The notes beneath the pieces are model-generated. The model ran no database searches. It saw only the letters and a program-made list of their open reading frames with translations, and was not told the origin of the DNA. 64,000 nt of DNA, taken from the NCBI RefSeq assembly GCF_000831645.3, contig NZ_CP012559.1, positions 1,736,001 through 1,800,000 on the forward strand, given 5' to 3'. Positions 29,521 to 38,017 of this stretch are shown piece after piece. Position numbers and translations under genes: made by a program. The DNA is from Companilactobacillus heilongjiangensis. GTDB lineage: Bacteria; Bacillota; Bacilli; Lactobacillales; Lactobacillaceae. Within the stretch, counting starts at the first letter, position 1; each line of letters opens with the position of its first letter.

Positions 29521-30665
29521 AAGTTGGAAACAGCATTTTCGTCACGATCCATTATTGCGCCACAGTTATAACAAACATATTCATTATGCTTAGTCTGATG
29601 TGCGCAATTACCTTGTAACGTGATTTTATCGTTCCCAACTTTGATATGACCACACTTTGAACAACGCTGTGTTGAAGGATACTGGTGATCTGCCAGAATA
29701 AGCTCTTTACCGTACCAGTCACACTTATAGCTTAATATTTGCCGGAAGTAGCCAAACATTGACCGTTGCAAACCTTTAGAAGCAACGTGGCTCATCTGCA
29801 TCGCTTTAACGGATAGGTCTTCAATCACGATTTTGTCGTAATTATTGACAAGTTTTGTCGTGAATTTTTGCATGATGTCATGCTGGATATTGGCAACTTT
29901 GCGATAATCACGCTGTAATTTGGCTCTTATTGCAACGTAATTAGTACTTTTAGTTGCCTTATTCCCATTCATGACTCGCTTATGAGCTAATTGCTTTTGG
30001 TAAAACTTGATTCGCTGATACAGCTTACGTAATCGTTTCGGCAAGGTGTTAATAACGCCAGCCGTGTAATTCAAATGACCAACATTCACATCAACAGCTG
30101 AACTATCACCAGTTTTTGGCTTGACATCAAGTTCAACTTCGAAGGGAAGACTGGCCCAGTATTTACCGTTTTCACGGTAAACACTGACCAACTTAAGTAC
30201 ACCTGATAAATCAACGTGTTGACTAATCCTGATGTCATACCAATCCTTAACGCCATGTGGTTTATCCAAACGAAGCTTACCAGCGATAATTTTAGCTCGG
30301 TCAGTTTTGAATCCTTGTCGAGCAGCTTTTTTTGATTTGAAAGTGGGTTTTCCCCAATCAGGTTGTGCCTTATCAAAAAAATTCTGCCAAGCCGTTCCTA
30401 GATCAGCAATCGCTAGTTGTAGCGTACGTGCTGATAACTCATACTGCCAATCAGCTTTATTCGCAACTAATTCATTCCGAACTGAATAAGCACTGGGAGG
30501 GGGACTACTTGAATCAAGCGTACGTAAGTCATACATGTCATTCCAAGTAGCCAGCCCCTCATTCCAGCAGTATCGCCGATAATCACAAAGGCTATCGAGC
30601 ACCTTTTTCATATGACGATTAGGATAAAGTCTTACTTTCTGTGTCCGGATCATCAGTATCTTCAC
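29505..30665 (-). CDS. tnpB: RNA-guided endonuclease TnpB (IS605 OrfB family)
   Basis: 386 residues, full length. Split RuvC catalytic residues look intact: Asp192 in AVDVNVG, Glu282 in IVIEDLSV, Asp373 in IMDRDENAVSNLL. Zinc ribbon Cys335-x2-Cys338 and Cys365-x2-Cys368. N-terminal QKVRLYPNRHMKKVL is the OrfB_IS605 helix-turn-helix start. TnpB cuts DNA next to a short target motif under RNA guidance and favours retention of the element. It is encoded in the same direction as the pst operon. Confidence 0.93.
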   Translation of the reverse strand: MKILMIRTQKVRLYPNRHMKKVLDSLCDYRRYCWNEGLATWNDMYDLRTLDSSSPPPSAYSVRNELVANKADWQYELSARTLQLAIADLGTAWQNFFDKAQPDWGKPTFKSKKAARQGFKTDRAKIIAGKLRLDKPHGVKDWYDIRISQHVDLSGVLKLVSVYRENGKYWASLPFEVELDVKPKTGDSSAVDVNVGHLNYTAGVINTLPKRLRKLYQRIKFYQKQLAHKRVMNGNKATKSTNYVAIRAKLQRDYRKVANIQHDIMQKFTTKLVNNYDKIVIEDLSVKAMQMSHVASKGLQRSMFGYFRQILSYKCDWYGKELILADHQYPSTQRCSKCGHIKVGNDKITLQGNCAHQTKHNEYVCYNCGAIMDRDENAVSNLLDLI

Positions 30666-30850
30666 CTACCAAGTCAATGTTTTCTTTTCACTTCTCATTA
30701 TAATTTAGATCGTTATTGATTTCAGTGATTTGATCATTGAAGATAATTTCTTTGGTATAAATAAGACTGATCAGGTCGGGTAAGATGCAGTGCAAGTTTT
30801 CAATTTTTACAGCGTACGAACTGTGATGGATTATCGCTAGATTTAATCAT

Positions 30851-30897
30851 TACCAAGTTCGCCACCTCCATATTTACTCTCTGTGGGGAACTTGGTA
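30851..30897. repeat. Left-end hairpin of TnpB element
   Basis: TACCAAGTTCGCCAC pairs with GTGGGGAACTTGGTA (one mismatch), 17-base loop. No T-run follows on the minus strand, so it is more likely a transposon end than a pstB terminator. Confidence 0.55.
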
Positions 30898-30952
30898 TTC
30901 TTTTCTACATTGTTCGACATTTTTCTATGTTTTAGTTAATGATTACTTTCTC

Positions 30953-31759
30953 CTATCCAAAGTGTCCAGAAACATAATCTTCAGTCGTCTTAATATGTGG
31001 ACGAGTAAAGATTTTTCTAGTTTCATTAAATTCGACAGCATGTCCCAAGTGGAAAAATGCCGTGTAATCGCTGATTCTAGCTGCTTGTTGCATGTTGTGC
31101 GTCACGATAATAATGGTAAATTTATCCTTCAAACTCAACATTGTTTCTTCAACATTTGACGTTGAAATTGGATCCAAAGCACTTGCGGGTTCATCCATCA
31201 ATAAAATATCCGGCTTCATCGCAATTGCTCGGGCAATACATAGTCGTTGTTGTTGACCCCCAGAGAGCGCTAATGCACTTTTGCCGAGATCATCTTTCAC
31301 TTGGTCCCAAAGTGAGGCCTGCTTCAAAGTTGTCTCGACAATTTCATCTAATTGCTTTTTATCATGCAATCCATGACGTTTCAGCGCAAAAGTAATGTTG
31401 TCATAAATTGATTTCGAAAATGGATTAGGACGTTGAAAAACCATCCCAATATGTTTTCTAACTTCATAAATATCAACATTATTTTTGTTAATATCCAAAC
31501 CACGGTACATGATCTCACCTTTGACCGTAGCACCAGGTACATTGTCGTTCATGCGATTCAAGGATCTCAAATATGTCGACTTACCAGAACCAGAAGCTCC
31601 AATCAAGGATGTTATCTTATATCTTTCGAACTGAAGCGATGCCTTATGCATGGCTTCTTTTTCGCCATAAAAAACTTGTAAATCTTTCGTCTTCATGGCG
31701 ATTTCGTGTTCATCCTCGTTTAAATGAAGGATGTATTGTTCATCTGTTTGTACGCCCAT
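30953..31759 (-). CDS. pstB: Phosphate ABC transporter ATP-binding protein
   Basis: 268 residues, complete. Walker A GASGSGKSTYLRSLNRMND near 55-73, Q-loop GMVFQRPNPFSKSIYDN, signature ALSGGQQQRLCIARA, Walker B DILLMDEPASALDP and H-loop VTHNMQQAARISD. It energises PstCA for high-affinity phosphate uptake. Relatives have two adjacent pstB genes; here only this one is intact. It starts 3 bp after pstA. Confidence 0.97.
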   Translation of the reverse strand: MGVQTDEQYILHLNEDEHEIAMKTKDLQVFYGEKEAMHKASLQFERYKITSLIGASGSGKSTYLRSLNRMNDNVPGATVKGEIMYRGLDINKNNVDIYEVRKHIGMVFQRPNPFSKSIYDNITFALKRHGLHDKKQLDEIVETTLKQASLWDQVKDDLGKSALALSGGQQQRLCIARAIAMKPDILLMDEPASALDPISTSNVEETMLSLKDKFTIIIVTHNMQQAARISDYTAFFHLGHAVEFNETRKIFTRPHIKTTEDYVSGHFG

Positions 31760-31762
31760 ATC

Positions 31763-32650
31763 TTACTCACCCGTCATCTTTTTATAAACTATATTGCCTA
31801 TATATCTGGCTAATAAATTAAATATCAAAACTGCAATAATCAATACTGCTGAAGCTCCAGCTGAAACTTGGACAGCATCAGGAATCAAACCTTCTGAGTT
31901 AACTTTCCAAATATGAACAGCTAAAGTTTCGGCCGGTCTCATCAAATTCAAAGGACTGGTAATACTGAAAACATTGAAATTAGTGAAGTCCAATGGTGGA
32001 GCACTCTGACCAGCTGTGTAAATCAAGGCAGCCGCTTCACCAAAGACTCTACCAGCACCAATGATCATACCGGTAATGATACCTGGCAAACCATCGGGAA
32101 TAATAACGTGGATAACAGTCTCCCATTTTGAAAGACCCAAAGCCAAGCCGGCTTCACGTTGTGACTGTGAGACTGACCTCAAGGAATCTTCCACATTTCT
32201 CGTCAAAATCGGTAAGTTGAACACTGTCAGTGTCAAAGCACCAGAGAGAATTGAGAAACCAAATTTAAAACTAATAACGAAAATCAAGAATCCGAATAAA
32301 CCAACAACGATTGAAGGCAATGAACTCAAAACTTCAATTGATACACGAATCAAATCTACCAATTTATTCTTACCAGCGTATTCAGATAAATAAATACCGG
32401 CACAGATTGAAATTGGAATGGAAATCAACATTGAAAGTATCAATAGGAAAAACGAGTTGAATAATTGGATTCCAACACCACTACCAGCTTGAAAGGCTTT
32501 GGAACCTGATATCAAGAAATGCCAATTAACATAACGTAGTCCACTACCTAAAATATAAACCAACAAACCTGCCAAGATGAGCACAATAACGCCAGACATG
32601 AAGTAAATCACACCTGTGGCTATTTTGTCTTTAACTTTTTCATTAAACAC
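31763..32650 (-). CDS. pstA: Phosphate ABC transporter permease PstA
   Basis: 295 residues, six membrane segments, with the binding-protein-dependent permease EAA loop EAGLALGLSKWETVIHVIIPDGLPGIITG near 185-215. Pairs with PstC to form the phosphate channel. Its start overlaps the pstC stop by one base. Confidence 0.97.
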   Translation of the reverse strand: MFNEKVKDKIATGVIYFMSGVIVLILAGLLVYILGSGLRYVNWHFLISGSKAFQAGSGVGIQLFNSFFLLILSMLISIPISICAGIYLSEYAGKNKLVDLIRVSIEVLSSLPSIVVGLFGFLIFVISFKFGFSILSGALTLTVFNLPILTRNVEDSLRSVSQSQREAGLALGLSKWETVIHVIIPDGLPGIITGMIIGAGRVFGEAAALIYTAGQSAPPLDFTNFNVFSITSPLNLMRPAETLAVHIWKVNSEGLIPDAVQVSAGASAVLIIAVLIFNLLARYIGNIVYKKMTGE

Positions 32651-33570
32651 TAGAACTCACCTCGCTTAGCAATTTTTCTAATAACGAAGTTGAATAGCAA
32701 TGACATTAATAGGAGCAATAAGGCTAATGACCAAAGTGCATTGTTTGATGTTGAGCCCATGATTGTATTACCCATGTTCATTGTTAAAACACTTGTTAAG
32801 GTTGATGATGGTGAAACTAAATTGTGTGGCAATAACATCGCATTACCAATAACCATTTGAACAGCTAAAGCTTCACCAAAGGCTCTGGCCATGCCAAAAA
32901 CAACGGCAGTCAAAAGTCCTGGCGTCGCTGCGCGTAAAATAACTTTGGAAATAGTTTGCCATCTAGTGGCACCCAAAGCTAACGAAGCTTCACGATAATA
33001 TCTTGGTACTGCCTTCAAAGCATCTACTGACATTGATGTAATCGTTGGTAAAATCATGACGAATAAGACGAATGACCCGGCTAAAATACCGAAACCACTT
33101 CCGCCAGCAATTTTCCTAACAAATGGAACGACAATCGTTAAACCGAAGAATCCATAAACTACTGAAGGGATACCAACTAATAATTCGATAACTGGTTGTA
33201 AAACTTTTCGACCCCATTTAGGTGAAATTTCCGTCATAAAGATGGCTGCGGCAATCGCAAATGGTGTCCCAATAAGGGCTGCAATCAATGTAACCGCAAA
33301 CGAACCGACAATCATTGGAGCTGCCCCAACAATTGGATGTCCAGCACTGTCCAATTTGCTAGGTGCCCAAACTGAGTGAGTCAGAAAATCAATCGGATTG
33401 ACCCCATCCTTAAAGAAGATAATCAAACCACGTGATGCGATAAAACCAATAATTGTGATAACTAATAAAACGATAATTGCAGTAAAACTGAAAGAAATAA
33501 TTTTACCGCGTGTTTCACGTTTAGCGGAAACAGATTTCTTGGTTAGACTTTCTCTAATTGGATCTTTCAA
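32650..33570 (-). CDS. pstC: Phosphate ABC transporter permease PstC
   Basis: 306 residues, six membrane segments. EAA loop REASLALGATRWQTISKVILRAATPG near 195-220. Forms the membrane pore with PstA. It starts 1 bp after the pstS stop, which indicates translational coupling. Confidence 0.97.
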   Translation of the reverse strand: MKDPIRESLTKKSVSAKRETRGKIISFSFTAIIVLLVITIIGFIASRGLIIFFKDGVNPIDFLTHSVWAPSKLDSAGHPIVGAAPMIVGSFAVTLIAALIGTPFAIAAAIFMTEISPKWGRKVLQPVIELLVGIPSVVYGFFGLTIVVPFVRKIAGGSGFGILAGSFVLFVMILPTITSMSVDALKAVPRYYREASLALGATRWQTISKVILRAATPGLLTAVVFGMARAFGEALAVQMVIGNAMLLPHNLVSPSSTLTSVLTMNMGNTIMGSTSNNALWSLALLLLLMSLLFNFVIRKIAKRGEF

Positions 33571-33571
33571 A

Positions 33572-34447
33572 TTACTTTACCCCCTTTGAAACGGGCGTAA
33601 TATTGCCCTTATAATCTTTTTCATATTTCATTTCGTTGATGGGAACATAATTCATTTTCTTAACAACATTAGTCTGAACATGTTCCGTCATAATGAAATC
33701 AAGGAATTCTTTAGTCATACCAGTAGGCTTACCCTTTGTATATAGGTGCTCGTATGACCAAATCTTCCACTTGTTGTTTTCGATATTTTCAATGGTGGGT
33801 TCAATGCCATTAACGTTAACTGTTTTCACAGTATTATTAAGATAAGGCATCGCCAAATAACTGATAGATCCGGCAGTGTTATAGACAATTTGTCTAACCA
33901 TACCGCTGGAATCTTGCTCCTGAGAGCGCACGAAAGGCGTTCCGTCCATAACATCACTCTCAAACGCTGCACGGGTTCCCGATCCGTCCGCACGATTGAT
34001 AATAGTGATTGGTAGGTCTTGACCGCCGACCTCTTTCCAGTTTGTAACTTGACCAGAAAAAATTTGTCTCAATTGCTTGATTGTCAATGATTTAACTTTG
34101 ACATCCTTATTCACAACCGGAATCATCCCAACTGCAGCAATCCGATGATCAACAAGTTTACTAGCATCAATATCCTTTTTTTGTTCTGCATATAAATCAG
34201 AATTACCGATATTGACAGCACCTTGTTGAATCTGGCTGAGCCCTGTACCAGTACCGCCACCTTGCACGTTGACGTACTCGTTTGGATTATTCTTTGAAAA
34301 TTCTTCCCCGGCAAGTTCCACTAATGGTTGAGCAGCTGATGATCCAACCGCTGTAATTGTTTCTTGGCTCCCGCTGCCTTTGCAACCACTCAAAACTGCT
34401 ACTAAAGGAATCATAATTGCAAATAATGCGACAAGTCTTTTTTTCAA
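33572..34447 (-). CDS. pstS: Phosphate-binding lipoprotein PstS
   Basis: 291 residues from TTG 34447, chosen because AGAGGTGAG precedes it by 4-7 bases and a proper lipoprotein signal follows: basic KKR, hydrophobic core, lipobox LSGC with Cys22. Longer upstream ORF lacks a ribosome site. TAVGSSAAQPLVE, GGGTGTGLSQI and RADGSGTRAAFE are the phosphate-coordinating loops. It captures phosphate outside the membrane. First gene of pstSCAB; the phoPR system just upstream probably controls it. Confidence 0.95.
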   Translation of the reverse strand: MKKRLVALFAIMIPLVAVLSGCKGSGSQETITAVGSSAAQPLVELAGEEFSKNNPNEYVNVQGGGTGTGLSQIQQGAVNIGNSDLYAEQKKDIDASKLVDHRIAAVGMIPVVNKDVKVKSLTIKQLRQIFSGQVTNWKEVGGQDLPITIINRADGSGTRAAFESDVMDGTPFVRSQEQDSSGMVRQIVYNTAGSISYLAMPYLNNTVKTVNVNGIEPTIENIENNKWKIWSYEHLYTKGKPTGMTKEFLDFIMTEHVQTNVVKKMNYVPINEMKYEKDYKGNITPVSKGVK

Positions 34448-34482
34448 TGTTCTCACCTCTATCCAACTAGAATAGTACAACT

Positions 34483-34499
34483 TTGTATATTTTTTGTAT
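34483..34499 (-). promoter_or_regulatory. Possible PhoP box upstream of pstS
   Basis: Two direct repeats ATACAA on the minus strand at exactly 11-bp spacing (34499-34494 and 34488-34483). PhoP sites in Bacillus are TTAACA-like repeats with the same 11-bp period. The hexamers match only partly. Confidence 0.35.
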
Positions 34500-34500
34500 A

Positions 34501-34541
34501 AAAAAAAGCCGCAACAAAATAAAATATTTTGTTGCAGCAAT
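34501..34541 (-). terminator. Terminator of phoPR
   Basis: GCTGCAACAAAAT pairs with ATTTTGTTGCGGC, then seven T on the minus strand, directly after the phoR stop. Confidence 0.88.
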
Positions 34542-34545
34542 TTTT

Positions 34546-36195
34546 TTACAATGGTATGTCAACTGTGAAAGTTGTACCCAATCCTTTGTGCGATTCAATC
34601 CGAATATCACCATCAAGTGTATCCAAAGTTTCCTTAACAATCGCGAGTCCAAGACCGGTTCCCCCAGTCTCTAAACTACGTGAACGGTCAACACGATAGA
34701 ATCTTTCAAAAATACGAGCTTGGTCATCTTCCGATATTCCAATTCCGCTATCTTTGATGATGAACTTGATACGGTTTTCAATTTCATCGTGGTGAACTTC
34801 CAAGTCAATCTGACCATTTTCTTTATTATATGAAATAGCATTCTTAATCAAATTACGGAATACTAAATTGATTTTCTCTTTATTAGCTGTCACATCAGGA
34901 CTACCAAAGTATTGTTGGTTTACCTTGATGTGATGTTTCTTAATCGTAATCGATTGACGATCCAAAATGCGATTAATATCTTCATTCAAGTTGATAGTAT
35001 CAATTTTTTCAGTATCACGTTTGACTTTCGACAAGGATAAAATATCCTGAATTAGTTCCGACAAACGAACACTTTCGTCATGAATAATGTTGAGGAAGTG
35101 GTCCAATTTCTTTGGATCATCTTTGGCACCATTCAAGAGTGTTTCTGAGAAACCTTCAATTGAAGTTACTGGTGTCTTCAACTCGTGACTGACATTGTTG
35201 ACAAAATCGACTTGCATCCGTTCAATCTGACGGCTCTCCGTCAAATCATACAAGATAACTAACACTTGTTGATCATAATCTTCACGTGAATGAATCAGAC
35301 GAATAACATTGGCATCAACGAATTTTTGCGAGTTACCAACCAATTGAATTTCACGATGATGATTCTTGTTCTTACGCAAGGTGTGTTCAATCATCTGACT
35401 TAAGTTGTAAGTTTTAACATCTTCGATAAATGGATGAATGTCATTGGAAATATTGACGTCCAATAAACTCGACATTGCTTGGTTATGTAACAGTACATCC
35501 CCTTGTGAGTTCAACAACATAACACCAATTGGCAAGTGACCAACCAACCCGCGGAAACGTCTTTCACGTAATTGCACATCATCACGAAGGTCGTTGATAT
35601 CCATACTGATCTTGTTAGTCTGTTCAACCAAGCCATACAATTCATCGCCTGGTGACAAGATCAACGAAGCCATCTCTTTACTCTTTCTAACACGACGCAA
35701 GTTTTCCGTCACACTCTGAATATCTTCACTCAATTGTTGACGTTTGCGGTAATAGAACAAGATAACTGAATCAGTAATCAAGAAGTACATCAAAGCAACA
35801 ATCAAGAAAGTCATTGGACTCTGGCTCCACAGACGATTGTACTTTTTAGCTACAATATGACGTTCAGACCCAGACATGAAATACATAATTCTGGTAGTCA
35901 TTGTTGTATCAGTGACGTAATCCTTACCTGGTTCAGTCCGGCCATTGTGGTACATATCATAGGCCTTACGCTGCATCGTGGTATTTTCCTTAGATGTATC
36001 GATGTAATCCAGACCAGCAATCTTGGCAGCATCAGCTGGCTCATGGTTTTTCTTCAATTCAACATAAGAAACTGTTTCATCAGTGAACATATCATTTTGC
36101 GAATCGCCCAAGATACTATCAGAGAACGTTACCAAAATGAGAAAGATAACTATCGAAATAAAGATAGCAATTACTGGTCCTAATCTTCTTTTCAT
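34546..36195 (-). CDS. phoR: Phosphate regulon sensor histidine kinase PhoR
   Basis: 549 residues. Two membrane segments (about 7-25 and 128-148) enclose an outer loop, then a HAMP-like linker, a PAS domain (about 212-320), HisKA with phospho-acceptor His337 in NNVSHELKTPVTS, and HATPase with N box and DSGIGI, TGLGLAI near the end. It responds to phosphate limitation and phosphorylates PhoP. It starts 1 bp after phoP and lies next to pst, its classical target. Confidence 0.92.
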   Translation of the reverse strand: MKRRLGPVIAIFISIVIFLILVTFSDSILGDSQNDMFTDETVSYVELKKNHEPADAAKIAGLDYIDTSKENTTMQRKAYDMYHNGRTEPGKDYVTDTTMTTRIMYFMSGSERHIVAKKYNRLWSQSPMTFLIVALMYFLITDSVILFYYRKRQQLSEDIQSVTENLRRVRKSKEMASLILSPGDELYGLVEQTNKISMDINDLRDDVQLRERRFRGLVGHLPIGVMLLNSQGDVLLHNQAMSSLLDVNISNDIHPFIEDVKTYNLSQMIEHTLRKNKNHHREIQLVGNSQKFVDANVIRLIHSREDYDQQVLVILYDLTESRQIERMQVDFVNNVSHELKTPVTSIEGFSETLLNGAKDDPKKLDHFLNIIHDESVRLSELIQDILSLSKVKRDTEKIDTINLNEDINRILDRQSITIKKHHIKVNQQYFGSPDVTANKEKINLVFRNLIKNAISYNKENGQIDLEVHHDEIENRIKFIIKDSGIGISEDDQARIFERFYRVDRSRSLETGGTGLGLAIVKETLDTLDGDIRIESHKGLGTTFTVDIPL

Positions 36196-36196
36196 C

Positions 36197-36862
36197 CTAT
36201 ACCTCTAAAATATAACCGAATCCATGTACGGTTTTAATTATTTGTGGGTTCTTTGTATCCTGTTCAATTTTATCACGGAGGTGGCTAATTTGGATATCAA
36301 CCATCCGCATTTGTGAATTAGAATTTATTCCCCAAACATTATCAAAAATTTGTTCTCTAGAGACGACGATACCTTTATTTCTAATCAGAAACTCCAGTAA
36401 CTCGTACTCTTTTTTTGTCAGTGAAATTTCTTGACCATCAATTACTAAACCTTTGACATCTGTATCAAGTTCGAAAGATTTTTCTTTATCGGTATGTGAA
36501 GTTCTTCTCAAAACCACTTCAATTCTAGCCAATAGTTCCTTGATACTGAATGGCTTAGTAATATAGTCATCTGCCCCGCTGATCAAGCCCTCAATCTTAT
36601 TGTCTTCAGCATCAACTGCAGTTAAAAATATAACCGGCGTTAAATTGCCAATTTTTCGCAGCTGCTTGAGTACTTCGATTCCGCTCAATTTAGGCAACAT
36701 TTGATCCAATAAAATCAAGTCAAAGTTACCCTCATTAGCTTTATCAACAGCCATTTGGCCGTCTGTGGCTGTGGAAACTTGGTAGTCATTATTTTCCAAG
36801 TTATATTCAATTAATTCGAGAATTGATGGTTCATCGTCGACAACTAAGATTTTCTTTTTCAT
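36197..36862 (-). CDS. phoP: Response regulator PhoP (OmpR family)
   Basis: 221 residues from ATG 36862. Receiver domain with acidic Asp9-Asp10, phospho-acceptor Asp53 and conserved Thr/Lys (FLTAVDAED, DYITKPF). C-terminal winged helix ends VRMVDIQISHLRDKIE and VHGFGYIL. The ATG shares its first base with the prfB stop (TAATG), so translation is coupled to prfB. Controls phosphate-starvation genes such as pst. Confidence 0.93.
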   Translation of the reverse strand: MKKKILVVDDEPSILELIEYNLENNDYQVSTATDGQMAVDKANEGNFDLILLDQMLPKLSGIEVLKQLRKIGNLTPVIFLTAVDAEDNKIEGLISGADDYITKPFSIKELLARIEVVLRRTSHTDKEKSFELDTDVKGLVIDGQEISLTKKEYELLEFLIRNKGIVVSREQIFDNVWGINSNSQMRMVDIQISHLRDKIEQDTKNPQIIKTVHGFGYILEV

Positions 36863-37975
36863 TATTGTTTGGCTCCTTGTAATTTCCATTGGAGATAAGC
36901 ATAAATAAATGGATCTAGATCGCCATCCATCACACCCTGACCATTGCTGACCGAGAGATTAGAACGGTGATCTTTGACCATCGTATAGGGGTGGAAAACG
37001 TATGAACGAATCTGTGAGCCCCAACCAATATCCATTTGCTCACCTTGAATTTCAGCGTGTTTCTTAGCTTGCTCTTCCTGTTCTCTTTGGAAAAGTTTAG
37101 CTTTTAACATATTCATGGCTGTTTCACGGTTTTGCAATTGTGAACGTTGTGCTTGGGAACTGACTACGATACCAGTTGGTAAATGCGTGATTCTGACAGC
37201 TGATGAAGTCTTATTGATATGTTGACCACCAGCACCAGATGAACGAAAGACGTCTACTCGTAAGTCATCATCATTGATTTCAACTTTGATACTGTCATCA
37301 AGTTCAGGCATCACATCAACTGAAGCAAATGATGTGTGACGACGGCCAGCTGAATCAAATGGTGAGATTCTAACTAAACGATGCACGCCACGCTCAGAAC
37401 GTAACAACCCATAGGCATTTTTACCACGAATCATGATTGAAACACTCTTGATACCGGCTTCTTCACCAGGTTGATAGTCTTCAATTTCGACAGTGAAACC
37501 ATGTTGATCTGCCCAACGTTGGTACATTCTCAACAACATTTCGCCCCAGTCTTGAGATTCCGTCCCACCAGCACCTGGATGGATTTCCAAAATTGCATTA
37601 TGCGAATCATATGGTTCAGATAACAACATCATTAACTCATAAGAACGAAGCTTTGCGGCCAAACGATCCGAATCGTCTACTAATTGTTGCATCAGTTCGT
37701 CTTCTGGATCATCTTGGTAAAGTTCCGCCAACACTTTGATGTCATCCAAGCCTTCGCTCAGCGACTTAAAGTTGTCGTATTGATCCTTCAAATCATTATT
37801 TTCATCAATCAACTTCTGAGCAGCTTCATGGTCATCCCAAAAGCCATTCTCAGTCATCTTATTTTCATTTTCAGCGATGTGCTCTTCTAGACTTTCTAAG
37901 TCAAAGAGACCCCCTGAATTGAGTTATTTTGTTTTCCATGTCGGAAATTCTATTTTTAATTTCTCCGAATTCCAT
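36862..37975 (-). CDS. prfB: Peptide chain release factor 2, with programmed +1 frameshift
   Basis: The gene starts at ATG 37975 (AAGGGTG upstream), reads 24 codons ending ...RGSL, meets an in-frame TGA (37903-37901) and continues in the +1 frame. The slip site CTTTGAC and the SD-like AGGGGG six bases before it match the autoregulatory site known in RF2 genes. Product about 370 residues, with GGQ ([16 protein letters not shown]) for peptidyl-tRNA hydrolysis and SPF for stop recognition ([11 protein letters not shown]). A naive start at 37857 omits the N-terminus. Confidence 0.95.
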
Positions 37976-38017
37976 GTAATCACCCTTATAAAAAAAGCGG
38001 GCCAAGCGGCCTGCTTT

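Larger units (their letters stand above)
29340..30930 (-). mobile_element. IS200/IS605-type element carrying tnpB only
   Basis: TnpB gene flanked by non-identical hairpins: right hairpin 29365-29388 and left hairpin 30851-30865 with 30883-30897 (TACCAAGTTC..CCAC arms, one mismatch in 15). No terminal inverted repeats and no tnpA, so it can move only with a transposase supplied elsewhere. It lies between pstB and the truncated pstB copy. Outer limits are approximate. Confidence 0.7.

Noticed and set aside
37857-37903. prfB as a pseudogene because of the in-frame TGA
   Set aside because: The slip site CTTTGAC with upstream AGGGGG is the standard autoregulatory frameshift of RF2.
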